A stretch of 64,000 nt of DNA from Streptomyces sp. NBC_01255 (lineage in GTDB: Bacteria; Actinomycetota; Actinomycetes; Streptomycetales; Streptomycetaceae), in NCBI RefSeq assembly GCF_036226445.1, contig NZ_CP108474.1, positions 1,426,001 through 1,490,000 on the forward strand. Direction: 5' to 3'. This document shows, piece by piece, positions 24,479 to 33,093 of this stretch. A program made the position numbers and the translations under genes. Under the pieces are notes generated by a model, which saw only the letters and a program-made list of their open reading frames with translations, ran no database searches and was not told the origin of the DNA. Within the stretch, counting starts at the first letter, position 1; the number at the start of each line of letters is the position of its first letter.

Positions 24479-26190
24479 TTCGCATGCTGCTGCGCGTGCT
24501 GGGCCACGAGTACGGCCGGCCGGTGCGTCGCACCGTGGCCCTGATGACGACGACCGCGGTGGTCGAAGGTCTGTCCTGCGCACTGCTGGTTCCCGTACTG
24601 CGTGCGCTGTTCGGGAGCACGCCTGAAGACGCGTGGCCCTGGCTGATCGCGTTCGGGGCCGCGGTCGCGGTCTACGCGGCACTGCGCTACGTCAGCGACC
24701 GGTCCGGTTTCCTTGCCGGGACCACGCTGTTGCGCGGGACGTACCACCGTCTCGGCGATCACCTGGCCCGACTGCCCGTCGGCTGGTACGACGCGAGCCG
24801 CCTCGGAGAGGTGTCCGTCCTGGCCGGCCGCGGCGTCCTCCAGGCGATGGGTGTGATCGCGCATCTGCTGGCCCCGTTCATCTCCGCCTGTGTGACCCCC
24901 CTGACGATCGTCGTCGTGATGCCGGCCTTCAACTGGCAGATGGGTCTGGCCGCGTTGGCCGCCGTACCGATCGTGGCGGCGATCCAGATCCGGACGGGCC
25001 GCTCGATGGCCGCCACCGACGCGGAGCGCCACGAACGCGACCACGAGGCCACCGGGCGGGTCATCGAATACCTCCAGGCCCAGCCGGTGCTGCGGGCCGG
25101 CGGCCGGACCGTCGAACGCTTCCGGGTACTCGACGACTCCCTGCGGGACGTCGAGCACGCGTCCCGCCGTTCCACACGCTCGGCGCTGCCCGGCGTAGTG
25201 GGTTCGACGCTCGCGGTACAGACGGCGTTCACCGTCGTGCTGGCCCTGGGCGCCTACCTCGCGCTCGGCGGAAGCATCGGTACGGCGGAGGTCCTGGCGA
25301 TCCTGGTGCTGGCCGCCCGGTGCGCGGATCCGCTGCTGTCGCTGGCGGACATCGGTGGCCAGATCCGCGGCGCACGGTACGAACTGGCGAGGCTCGACAC
25401 GGTCTTGCGCACCGAGCCGCTGCCGGAAGCCGACGAACCGGTCCAGCCGGTCCGCCATGACCTGGAGTTCGCATCCGTCGCCTTCCGGCACGGCGACCGC
25501 ACAGTGATCGACGACCTGTCGTTGTCCTTGCCGCAGGGACAACGACTCGCCGTGGTCGGACCCTCGGGTTCCGGCAAGAGCACGTTGCTGCAGTTGCTCG
25601 CGCGGTTCTCCGACGTGGACGCGGGCGCGGTGCGTGTGGGAGGTGTCGACGTACGGGCGATCGACTCCGAGGTGCTGATGGCGCAGATCGCCATCGTCTT
25701 CCAGGACGTCTACCTCTTCGACGGCACGATCGAGGAGAACGTACGTCTCGGCCGCCCCGACGCCGACGAGGCCGAGGTGCGGGCGGCGGCGACGGCGGCG
25801 CGACTGGACGAGGTGATCGAGCGGCTGCCCGACGGATGGTCGACGCCTGTCGGCGAGGGCGGCGCGAGGCTGTCGGGTGGTGAACGCCAACGCGTCTCGA
25901 TCGCGCGGGCGCTGCTGAAGAACGCGCCCATCGTGCTCCTGGACGAGGTGACCTCCGCACTCGACCCGGTGAACGAGGCAGCCGTCCATGAGGGCATCGA
26001 ACGCCTGATGGCCGGGCGGACGGTGGTGATGGTCGCGCATCGGATGCGGACCGTCCGGCGCGCCGATCGCGTCGTCTTCCTGGACCGCGGCCGGATCGTG
26101 GAGGAAGGCAGCCACGACGCACTCCTGCGCCACGGCGGCCGCTACGCCGACTTCTGGAATCTCTCCCTGGCACCGGCGGCGACCGACTGA
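24475..26190 (+). CDS. ABC half-transporter (membrane plus ATPase), YbtQ/IrtB-like partner
   Basis: 571 residues. The N-terminal membrane domain spans about residues 1-310; the ATPase has VGPSGSGKSTLLQLL, LSGGERQRVSIARAL and IVLLDEVTSALDPVNE. It pairs with the upstream half. YbtPQ and IrtAB have the exporter fold but import iron-siderophore; other relatives export. Direction cannot be told here. The TetR neighbour suggests ligand-induced expression. Confidence 0.92.
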   Translation: MIRMLLRVLGHEYGRPVRRTVALMTTTAVVEGLSCALLVPVLRALFGSTPEDAWPWLIAFGAAVAVYAALRYVSDRSGFLAGTTLLRGTYHRLGDHLARLPVGWYDASRLGEVSVLAGRGVLQAMGVIAHLLAPFISACVTPLTIVVVMPAFNWQMGLAALAAVPIVAAIQIRTGRSMAATDAERHERDHEATGRVIEYLQAQPVLRAGGRTVERFRVLDDSLRDVEHASRRSTRSALPGVVGSTLAVQTAFTVVLALGAYLALGGSIGTAEVLAILVLAARCADPLLSLADIGGQIRGARYELARLDTVLRTEPLPEADEPVQPVRHDLEFASVAFRHGDRTVIDDLSLSLPQGQRLAVVGPSGSGKSTLLQLLARFSDVDAGAVRVGGVDVRAIDSEVLMAQIAIVFQDVYLFDGTIEENVRLGRPDADEAEVRAAATAARLDEVIERLPDGWSTPVGEGGARLSGGERQRVSIARALLKNAPIVLLDEVTSALDPVNEAAVHEGIERLMAGRTVVMVAHRMRTVRRADRVVFLDRGRIVEEGSHDALLRHGGRYADFWNLSLAPAATD

Positions 26191-26241
26191 GCCGGCAACG
26201 CTGCCCGCTCCTCTGCTGCGGGACAGCTGCCTGAACGACAT

Positions 26242-26273
26242 CGCCGGCCTGCTGTGGGGACAGCAGGCCGGCG
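26242..26273. terminator. Bidirectional terminator hairpin
   Basis: A perfect 14-bp stem (CGCCGGCCTGCTGT with its complement) and a GGGG loop between the convergent ABC pair and the catabolic operon. Confidence 0.8.
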
Positions 26274-26305
26274 ACGGCTTGGACAAGCTCGTCAGCGACA
26301 CACTC

Positions 26306-27322
26306 TCAAGCCCCGGCAGAGGACTGCGCCTCGGCCTCCGCCCGGTAGAGCCGGCGCAGCCGGACCACGCCGAGGTCGTGCTGGTAGAGGTTCTCCCGCT
26401 GGTCGGCGTCGGCGGGCATGGCCTCCAACATCACGCGGTCCTGCTCCAGAACCTCCCAGTGCCGCTCCTCGATCAGCGTCTTGTACAGGAAGCGCCAGGA
26501 CGCGCGCTGCCAGTCCTCGACGCGGCGGTAGCGCCAGAAGAAGACGCCGGAGCGCTGCTCGTCGACGGGGCAGACCATGCCCACGATGCCGAACGGTCCG
26601 CCCGGACCGGCCGACGGCGGGTACGGGATGGACAGGTCGACCCAGTCGACGCCCGTACGGCACAGCTCGACCCAGTCGAAGTTGACGCCCCGCTGGTCGG
26701 TCTTCTCGAAGAAGTAGCCGCGGTCGGTCTCCCGGATGCGGAACTTGGCGGTCGTGTCGCCGGCGAACATGGTGTGCGACTCGTGGTGGAGGAAGGCGCC
26801 GTGCATGGGGTCGAGGAGGTTCTCCACCGCGTACCGCCAGGGCACCTCCCACTCGGCGTAGCAGAGGAACGCGTCCACCGCGGGGTCCGTCAGCGGATCG
26901 GGGAGCGTCAGCTCGGCCGGCTCCGGGTGCTCCTCGTCGCCGAACCAGGCGAGGACCGCACCGCCGACCTCGCGCACGGGCAGCGAGGTGACCAGCTTCT
27001 TGCCCTCCAGGTTGCAGCCGGGCAGTCCGGGCACCGAGGTCACCGTGCCGTCGGTGCCGACCTCGACGCCGTGGTACCAGCAGGCCACTCGGTCGCCGAG
27101 GTGCCTGCCGAGCGACAGGGGGGCTCCGCGGTGCGGGCAGCGGTCGGCGAGCATGGAGAGCGTTCCGTCGGAGCGGCGGAACAGCAGCCACTGCTCGCCG
27201 AGTGCGGTCACCTTGCGCATCGCGCCGGGGGCGACGAAGCGCGAGGGGACGACGGGATGCCACTGGTTGCGCAGACCGGTGGCGTAGATGCGGTCCGCGG
27301 TGGCGGTGGACGACAGCGTCAT
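26306..27322 (-). CDS. Rieske non-heme iron oxygenase, alpha subunit
   Basis: 338 residues. The Rieske [2Fe-2S] cluster is CPHRGAPLS with CWYHGVEV (about residues 62-85). The mononuclear iron site is in ENLLDPMHGAFLHHESH (D-x2-H-x4-H). The size and the partner VanB-type reductase fit hydroxylases or O-/N-demethylases acting on aromatics, such as vanillate demethylase relatives. It is the last gene of the minus-strand catabolic operon. Confidence 0.93.
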   Translation of the reverse strand: MTLSSTATADRIYATGLRNQWHPVVPSRFVAPGAMRKVTALGEQWLLFRRSDGTLSMLADRCPHRGAPLSLGRHLGDRVACWYHGVEVGTDGTVTSVPGLPGCNLEGKKLVTSLPVREVGGAVLAWFGDEEHPEPAELTLPDPLTDPAVDAFLCYAEWEVPWRYAVENLLDPMHGAFLHHESHTMFAGDTTAKFRIRETDRGYFFEKTDQRGVNFDWVELCRTGVDWVDLSIPYPPSAGPGGPFGIVGMVCPVDEQRSGVFFWRYRRVEDWQRASWRFLYKTLIEERHWEVLEQDRVMLEAMPADADQRENLYQHDLGVVRLRRLYRAEAEAQSSAGA

Positions 27323-27323
27323 G

Positions 27324-27548
27324 TCAGTCTCCCAGTCGGTTCATCTCGGCGCGGAAGGACTCCTCGGTCCACGGCGTGCCGTCCGCGGTGTGCACCGCGC
27401 GGGCGTTGAGCCCGCGCACCACGTCGGCCAGCTCGTGGCCCTCCTGTGCGAAGACCTGTTCGAGGGTGGCGGCGAGCCTGTACTCGTAGGGCGTGGGCTC
27501 GTGCGTACGGGACTGATGGACGTCCAGGTACGGCCAGGTGTCGGTCAC
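27324..27548 (-). CDS. Small recombinase-HTH-like protein in the Rieske operon
   Basis: 74 residues. The GTG ending at 27548 has AGGAGAG upstream. The C-terminus (LNARAVHTADGTPWTEESF) resembles the LNARGIPTxxGxxW stretch of serine-recombinase 'recombinase' domains, but no resolvase catalytic domain exists. The gene ends one base before the Rieske start, so it is co-translated. The role, perhaps structural or regulatory for the oxygenase, is unknown. Confidence 0.75.
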   Translation of the reverse strand: MTDTWPYLDVHQSRTHEPTPYEYRLAATLEQVFAQEGHELADVVRGLNARAVHTADGTPWTEESFRAEMNRLGD

Positions 27549-27577
27549 GTTCTCTCCTGAGAAGGCGGGGGAAGGGT

Positions 27578-28513
27578 TCACAGATCGAGGACGAGCCGGC
27601 CGGAGGCGCACCGCGAGACGCAGATCATCATGGTGGCGCCGGCGGACTGCTCCGCCTCGCTGAGCAGGAAGTCGCGGTGGTCGGGCGTGCCGTCGAGCAC
27701 CCTGGTCTCGCAGGACCCGCAGATGCCGTCGCGGCAGGAGCTGTTGACGCTCAGCCCGGCGCTCTCCGCGGCGTCGAGGATCGACGTGTCGGCGCCGACC
27801 CGGAGCGTCAGGCCCGAGGTGCGGCACTCGACCTCGAACTCCTCGTCGGCTCCGTCGCGTTCCACGGCGGGGGCGGCGAACCGTTCCAGGCGCAGGCGGC
27901 CTTCCGGGCAGCGTTCCTCCACGGCCGCGAGGAGGGGTTCGGGTCCGCACGAGTAGACGAGCGCGCCGTCGGGCAGCCGCGCGAGCACCGCGTCCAGGTC
28001 GATGTGGCCCAGCTCGTCCTGCGGGACGAGCATCACATCGCCTTCGAGCAGGGCGAGTTCGGCGGTGAAGCCCATCGAGTCCCGGCTCCTCCCGCCGTAG
28101 ACCATGCGCCATTCGGCGCCCCGGCGGGCGGCCTCACGGGCCATCGCGAGGAGGGGGGTGATCCCGATGCCGCCGGCGACGAAGACGTACGAGCCGGCGT
28201 CCTCCAGGGCGAAGTGGTTGCGCGGTTCGGAGACCGTGACGGACTGGCCGGGGCGGAGTTCGGTGTGCACGAATCGTGAACCGCCGCGCGAGGAGGGTTC
28301 GTTGAGGACGCCGATCCGGTACGTGCTCTGGTCGTGCGGGTCGCCGCACAGGCTGTACTGGCGGATCCGGCCGCCGACGTGCACGTCGATGTGGGCGCCG
28401 GGTGTCCAGGCGGGCAGGGGTTTGCCGTCGGGGTGGGTCAGCGCGACGGACAGTACGCCCTCGGCCTCCCATGTCATGCGGTGGACGATCAGGTGCAGGG
28501 GGTTCTCGCTCAT
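27578..28513 (-). CDS. VanB/PDR-type oxygenase reductase
   Basis: 311 residues: an N-terminal FMN/NAD(P)H ferredoxin-reductase module (IRQYSLCGDP, FVAGGIGITPLLAMAR), then a plant-type [2Fe-2S] ferredoxin with CRDGICGSCETRVL and a final Cys near MICVSRC. It passes electrons from NAD(P)H to the Rieske oxygenase encoded two genes downstream. Confidence 0.94.
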   Translation of the reverse strand: MSENPLHLIVHRMTWEAEGVLSVALTHPDGKPLPAWTPGAHIDVHVGGRIRQYSLCGDPHDQSTYRIGVLNEPSSRGGSRFVHTELRPGQSVTVSEPRNHFALEDAGSYVFVAGGIGITPLLAMAREAARRGAEWRMVYGGRSRDSMGFTAELALLEGDVMLVPQDELGHIDLDAVLARLPDGALVYSCGPEPLLAAVEERCPEGRLRLERFAAPAVERDGADEEFEVECRTSGLTLRVGADTSILDAAESAGLSVNSSCRDGICGSCETRVLDGTPDHRDFLLSEAEQSAGATMMICVSRCASGRLVLDL

Positions 28514-28568
28514 GGCCTGGTGCCTCCTTACCGGCGATCGGGCAGTGCGGGTGCGGGTCGGGACCGGA

Positions 28569-30203
28569 TTACCGGCCGGGGATCCTCACGGGTGGGGTGA
28601 ACGGGTTCTTCATCGGGCCCAGGGCCGCGAGGTCGACCTCGACGAGCGTCGGCCCGTCCGAGGCGACCGCCTCGCCGATGACCGGTGCCGCGTGCTCCTC
28701 GGCGGCGATCCGCAGGTACGGCAGACCGCAGGCACGGGCGAGGAGTTCGAAGTCGGGAGTGACCAGGTCGACGCCGGAGCGGCGCTCGCTGTGGCGGTCC
28801 TGCATGTTGCGCAGCACGCCGTATCCGCCGTCGTTGAAGACGATCAGGGTGAGCCGTGGGCGCTCCTGGGCCAGGGTGAGCAGTTCGCCCAGGTGCACCG
28901 CGAGTCCGCCGTCGCCGGCGAGGACGACGGTGGGTGCGTCGGGCCGGGCGAGTGCCGCGCCGATCCCCATGCCGAGGCCCTGACCGATGCCGCCGCCCCG
29001 GGGGAAGACGTTGTCCCGTGGGTCGTACATCTCCAGGAGGCGATTGCCCCAGCTGCTGGAGGGGATGGTCACGTCACGGGCGACGACGGCCTCGCGCGGC
29101 AGCGCGGCGCGGATCGCGTCGCAGATCGCGGCCTGCGGGCCGATGGCGTCGTGGAGATGGGCGCGCACCTCGGAGCGCACGGCGCGGACGCGTTCGCTCC
29201 AGCCGTCCTCGGCGGGCGTGGCGTGCCCGGTCAGGGCCGCCAGGGTGGGCGCGGCATCGCCGTGCAGGGGGTGCGCGACCGGGTAGACCCGGCCGAGCGC
29301 CGCCGCGTCGACGTCGATCTGTATGTGCGCCGCGGGCAGGTCCAGCGTGTAGTCGGCGGTCTCGTTGGACCGGAAGTGGGTGCCGATGGTGAGCAGCACG
29401 TCCGCGTCGGCGAGCAGGGCCCGCGCGGCGGGGGTGGTGGCGAAGTTGCCGATGACCTGTTCGTGGTCCTCGGGCACAGTGCCGCGCCCGGAGTTGGAGG
29501 TGAGCAGTCCCGCTCCGGTCGCCTCCAGGAGGCGGGCGAGTTCGGGGCGGGCCCCGGTCGCGCCGCCGCCGGCCCAGACGAGCGGGCGGCGGGCGGAGGC
29601 CAACAGCTCCCCTGCGGCGGCCAGTTCACCGTCCGTGGGGGCCGGCACGGCGGGGAAGACGGGTACGGCGGGACCGTCGGTCTGGGGCGCGTACTGAAGG
29701 TCGATCGGCCACTCCACGCTCACCGGTCCGCCGGGTCCGGCCGGCCCGCCGAGCGACGCCCGCGCCGCCTCGCGCAGGATGCGGCCCGCCCCTTCGGTGT
29801 CCGTCACGGTCGCCGCGTGGGCCGACACGGCGGTGAGCATGCCGAGCTGGTCCTTGGTCTCGTGGATGAATCCCCGTCCGCTGCCGAGGAATTCGCTCTC
29901 CACCTGACCGGTGACGTGCAGCACGGAGCTGCCGGCGCTCAGCGACTCGATCAGCGATCCGGCGGCGTTGCCCGCGCCGGTTCCGGTGGAGGTCAGGGCG
30001 CAGCCGATGGAGCCGCGGGCGCGTCCGTAGGCGTCGGCGGCGTTCACGGCGGACGCCTCGTGGCGCACGGGAACGAAGCGCAGGTCGCGGTCGACGGCCT
30101 CGACGAGCGGCAGGTTGTGCACGCTGACGATGCCGAAGACGGTGTCGATGCCCAGTTCACGCAGGATGGCGACGAGGAGATCGCCTCCGTTGTCGTAACG
30201 CAT
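28569..30203 (-). CDS. ThDP-dependent enzyme, acetolactate-synthase/benzoylformate-decarboxylase-like
   Basis: 544 residues in three domains. The N-terminal Pyr domain has the activating Glu in PVRHEASAVNAADAYGR. The C-terminal PP domain has the ThDP motif LAGDGGLAVHLGELLT ending in VFNDGGYG. Family members decarboxylate 2-oxo acids or ligate the resulting aldehyde. In this operon a decarboxylase or lyase for an aromatic 2-oxo acid is plausible but not shown. Confidence 0.9.
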   Translation of the reverse strand: MRYDNGGDLLVAILRELGIDTVFGIVSVHNLPLVEAVDRDLRFVPVRHEASAVNAADAYGRARGSIGCALTSTGTGAGNAAGSLIESLSAGSSVLHVTGQVESEFLGSGRGFIHETKDQLGMLTAVSAHAATVTDTEGAGRILREAARASLGGPAGPGGPVSVEWPIDLQYAPQTDGPAVPVFPAVPAPTDGELAAAGELLASARRPLVWAGGGATGARPELARLLEATGAGLLTSNSGRGTVPEDHEQVIGNFATTPAARALLADADVLLTIGTHFRSNETADYTLDLPAAHIQIDVDAAALGRVYPVAHPLHGDAAPTLAALTGHATPAEDGWSERVRAVRSEVRAHLHDAIGPQAAICDAIRAALPREAVVARDVTIPSSSWGNRLLEMYDPRDNVFPRGGGIGQGLGMGIGAALARPDAPTVVLAGDGGLAVHLGELLTLAQERPRLTLIVFNDGGYGVLRNMQDRHSERRSGVDLVTPDFELLARACGLPYLRIAAEEHAAPVIGEAVASDGPTLVEVDLAALGPMKNPFTPPVRIPGR

Positions 30204-30212
30204 GGTGTCTCC

Positions 30213-31001
30213 TCAGAGGATGGAGCGGCCGACGCCGCCGCACACGTCGATGCTGGTGCCGGTGATGTAGGAGGCGCGGGGCGAGAGCAGGGTGACGACC
30301 GCGTACGCGACCTCCTCGGCCCGGCCGAGGCGGCCGAGGGCGATGCCCCGGTCGGCGGCCAGCTCCGCCTGCCAGTCCTCGTAGCTCGTGCCGGTGGTGG
30401 CCGCGGCGTGGCGGCGGGTCCACTGGCCGGTGTCGATGAGACCCAGGCACACGGAGTTGACCCGGATGCCGTCGCCGGCGAGTTCGGCCGACAGGGACTT
30501 GGAGAGGTTGAGGATGCCGGCGCGGGCGGCGCTGGTGGTGATCAGGCGGGGTTCGGGCTGCTTGGCGAGGACCGCGTTGATGTTGACGACGCTCGCCGCT
30601 CCGGAGCGGGCGAGGAACGGGCGCGCGGCGCGCAGGGGGTTCAGCACCCCGGCGAACTTGAGCTCCAGTTCGTCGCGCCAGTCCTCGGCCGTCGAGTCGT
30701 CGAGCCCCTTCATGCGGGACTGCCCGGCGTTGTTGACGAGCCCGTCGACGCCGCCGAGCGTGTCGGCGGCGCCGCGTACGAAGCGGTCCACGGCGTCGGC
30801 GTCCCGGACGTCGCAGACGCCGGTGAGCAGGCGGTCGCGACCGGCGCCGAGCCGGGCGGCCGCCGTGGCGAGACGGTCGGCGTCACGGCCACAGGTGGCG
30901 ACACGGGCTCCTTCGTCGAGCAGGGCGCGGACCGTGGCCAGGCCGACACCCGAGCTGCCGCCGGTGACCACGATCGTGCGGTCGGCGAGACCCAGATCCA
31001 T
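30213..31001 (-). CDS. Short-chain dehydrogenase-like protein lacking the canonical catalytic residues
   Basis: 262 residues with an intact nucleotide-binding GGSSGVGLATVRAL and NNAGQ. At the active site the usual Ser and YxxxK are absent: the strand reads VVNINAVLAKQ, and the Tyr/Lys helix reads ITTSAARAGILNLSKS, with Thr and Arg in place of Tyr and Lys. The fold and the C-terminal ITGTSIDVCGGVG are normal. It may use other chemistry or be a partner of the adjacent SDR. Confidence 0.85.
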   Translation of the reverse strand: MDLGLADRTIVVTGGSSGVGLATVRALLDEGARVATCGRDADRLATAAARLGAGRDRLLTGVCDVRDADAVDRFVRGAADTLGGVDGLVNNAGQSRMKGLDDSTAEDWRDELELKFAGVLNPLRAARPFLARSGAASVVNINAVLAKQPEPRLITTSAARAGILNLSKSLSAELAGDGIRVNSVCLGLIDTGQWTRRHAAATTGTSYEDWQAELAADRGIALGRLGRAEEVAYAVVTLLSPRASYITGTSIDVCGGVGRSIL

Positions 31002-31020
31002 AACTCGTTTCTCCTACAGG

Positions 31021-31761
31021 TCAGTTCATGGTGAATCCGCCGTTGACGGCGATCACCTGTCCGGTCAGATAGCGGGACTCCTCGCCGAGCAGGAAGGAGA
31101 CGATCCCGATGAGGTCCTCGGGCTGCTGCGGCCGGGAGACGGCCCGGTTCGCGGCGTAGAGGTCGTGCCGCTCGGCGGGCACGGTCTCGGTCGCCTCGCC
31201 CTCGGTGAGTCCGGGGGCGATCGCGTTGACGGTGATCCCCTTGTCGCCGAGTTCGCGCGCCATGGCCCGGGTGAGGGCGATGACCGCTCCCTTGGAGGCG
31301 ATGTAGTGGGCGAGACGTGGGGAGCCGTAGAGCGCGGCGTCCGAGGCGATGTTCACGATCCGGCCCGGTGCCGCGAGGAGCGGGTACAGGGCCTTCGCCA
31401 CCAGCCAGGGGCCGCGGGCGTTGACCGTCATCAGCCGGTCCCACACCTCGATGTCGATGTCCTGGAACTCCTTGCCGCCCACGCCGTTGGCGAGCGCCGC
31501 GTTGTTGACCAGGCCGTACAGCGGGCCGATCTCCCGCACGGCGGCCGCCAGCGCGGCCACCGAGTCCGGGTCGGCGACGTCGCAGCGTACGAAGCGGGCG
31601 TCGATGCCCTCCTCGCGCAGCTCCGCGGCCGCGCGCTCGCCCCGCTCCCGCTCCAGTTCGGCGACGACGACCCGGAAGCCGTCCTCGCCGACCCGGCGGG
31701 CCATGGCCAGTCCCAGGCCACGGCCCGCCCCGGTGACGACGACGGCCCGCGGGTCAGTCAC
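31021..31761 (-). CDS. Short-chain dehydrogenase/reductase (canonical)
   Basis: 246 residues with TGAGRGLG, NNAA, RIVNIASDAA (catalytic Ser) and HYIASKGAVIALTRA (Tyr-x3-Lys). A typical NAD(P)-dependent alcohol or cis-diol dehydrogenase. Its start overlaps the cupin stop by 8 bp. It may oxidise the diol made by the Rieske oxygenase. Confidence 0.93.
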   Translation of the reverse strand: MTDPRAVVVTGAGRGLGLAMARRVGEDGFRVVVAELERERGERAAAELREEGIDARFVRCDVADPDSVAALAAAVREIGPLYGLVNNAALANGVGGKEFQDIDIEVWDRLMTVNARGPWLVAKALYPLLAAPGRIVNIASDAALYGSPRLAHYIASKGAVIALTRAMARELGDKGITVNAIAPGLTEGEATETVPAERHDLYAANRAVSRPQQPEDLIGIVSFLLGEESRYLTGQVIAVNGGFTMN

Positions 31762-32275
31762 GGGTGACGCCGTGCATCGGCGAGTACTCGGGGTAGGTCG
31801 GCACCTGGGGCTTCTGCGTGCCGATGACGACGCAGAACAGGGCGTCGGTGTCGCCCTCGTTCTTCAGGGAGCGCGTCACGCCGGCCGGGACGACGATCAT
31901 GTCGCGGTAGCCGAGGGTGCGGTACTCGGCCTCGTCCGGGCCGCGGTGGATCCCGACCTTGACCTCGCCCTCCAGGACGAAGAAGGCCTCCTCGACGTCG
32001 TGGTGGGTGTGGGCCGGGCCCTCGGCGCCGGGCGGGAGCAGCATGTTGGAGAAGGTGAAGCCGCCGGAGGGGATGATCCGGCTGTCGCTCTCGTGGTTGC
32101 CGGTGGCGCCCGAACCGACGTAGCGGATCTGGCCGCGGCGGTACTGCGGGCCGGCCTTCTCCTGGAAGGAGAGGGTGCCGAAGTCCGCCACCCGGGAGCC
32201 CTTGGTGGCGATGAGCGAGTCGGTGTACGCGGCGAGGTCGCCGCCGTTCTCGTACGCGGTGGTGGTCAGCGGCAT
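31754..32275 (-). CDS. Cupin-domain protein
   Basis: 173 residues. The metal-binding cupin motif 1 is HTHHDVEEAFFVLEGEVKVG, with the second motif near DMIVVPAGVTRSLKN. Bacterial cupins in aromatic operons are dioxygenases, isomerases or decarboxylases; this one is not assigned. Overlaps both neighbours by 8-10 bp. Confidence 0.9.
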   Translation of the reverse strand: MPLTTTAYENGGDLAAYTDSLIATKGSRVADFGTLSFQEKAGPQYRRGQIRYVGSGATGNHESDSRIIPSGGFTFSNMLLPPGAEGPAHTHHDVEEAFFVLEGEVKVGIHRGPDEAEYRTLGYRDMIVVPAGVTRSLKNEGDTDALFCVVIGTQKPQVPTYPEYSPMHGVTRD

Positions 32276-33093
32276 GGGAACAGCTCCTGTTCGGGGATGC
32301 GTGCGGTGATGCGGAGGTGGGAGAGGACCCAGGCGTTGAAGCGCCCGGGCTGCTCCTGGTTGGCCAGGTGACCGGCGTCCTTGACGATCACGAAGGCGGT
32401 TTTGCGGAGGGACCCGGCGAGGACCTGACCGGTCTCGATTCCGGTGACCGTGTCCTGGTCGCCGCAGAGGACGAGCGAGGGCGCGGCGACCGAGGGCAGT
32501 TCGGCACGGAGATCGGCCGAGGCCATGGACTCGGCGGCGTACGCGTAGCCCGGCAGCCGCACCGAGGCCGCCATGGTGTCCACGACGCGCCGGACCAGTT
32601 CGTCCGGGGCGCCGGGGGACACCAGGCGTGGCCCCCGGGCCTCGGCGAAGGCCCGCGGACCGAGCTCGGCCAGCTCGGTGGCGCGGGCCCGCATGCCCGC
32701 CGCCTTCGCCGAGTCCGTACCCGAGCCGGCGCTGGAGTCGGCGACGATGACCGAGGCGACCAGGTCGGGGTGGCGGGCGGCGAGCCGCAGGGCGATCACA
32801 CCGCCCCAGGAGACGCCGAGCACATGGGCGCTCCCGCCGCGCTCCCGGATCAGTCCGGCCGCCGTGTCCGCGAAGTCGTCGAGGGTGAGGGCGACTTCGG
32901 GGTCGGGGGACATGGCGTAGCCGGGGGCGTCCCAGGCGACGACCCGTGCGTGCGAGGAGAGTTCAGCGAGCTGCGGGGCGAAGGCGGCCGACGACGAGCC
33001 GATGCCGTGCAGGCACAGGAGCAGGGGCCCGTGGTCGCCGGCTTCCTCGACGTGGACCTCCGTGGAGGCGGGGGCGAGGACGTCGGCGCTCAC
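32266..33093 (-). CDS. Alpha/beta-fold hydrolase
   Basis: 275 residues. The GTG start ends at 33093 and overlaps the preceding stop (GTGA). Oxyanion region LCLHGIGSSS; nucleophile GVSWGG; acid CGDQDTVTG; His in DAGHLANQE. The size and triad fit meta-cleavage C-C hydrolases (MhpC/BphD type) or lactonases. With the extradiol dioxygenase two genes upstream, hydrolysis of a ring-cleavage product is likely. Confidence 0.9.
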   Translation of the reverse strand: MSADVLAPASTEVHVEEAGDHGPLLLCLHGIGSSSAAFAPQLAELSSHARVVAWDAPGYAMSPDPEVALTLDDFADTAAGLIRERGGSAHVLGVSWGGVIALRLAARHPDLVASVIVADSSAGSGTDSAKAAGMRARATELAELGPRAFAEARGPRLVSPGAPDELVRRVVDTMAASVRLPGYAYAAESMASADLRAELPSVAAPSLVLCGDQDTVTGIETGQVLAGSLRKTAFVIVKDAGHLANQEQPGRFNAWVLSHLRITARIPEQELFPCR

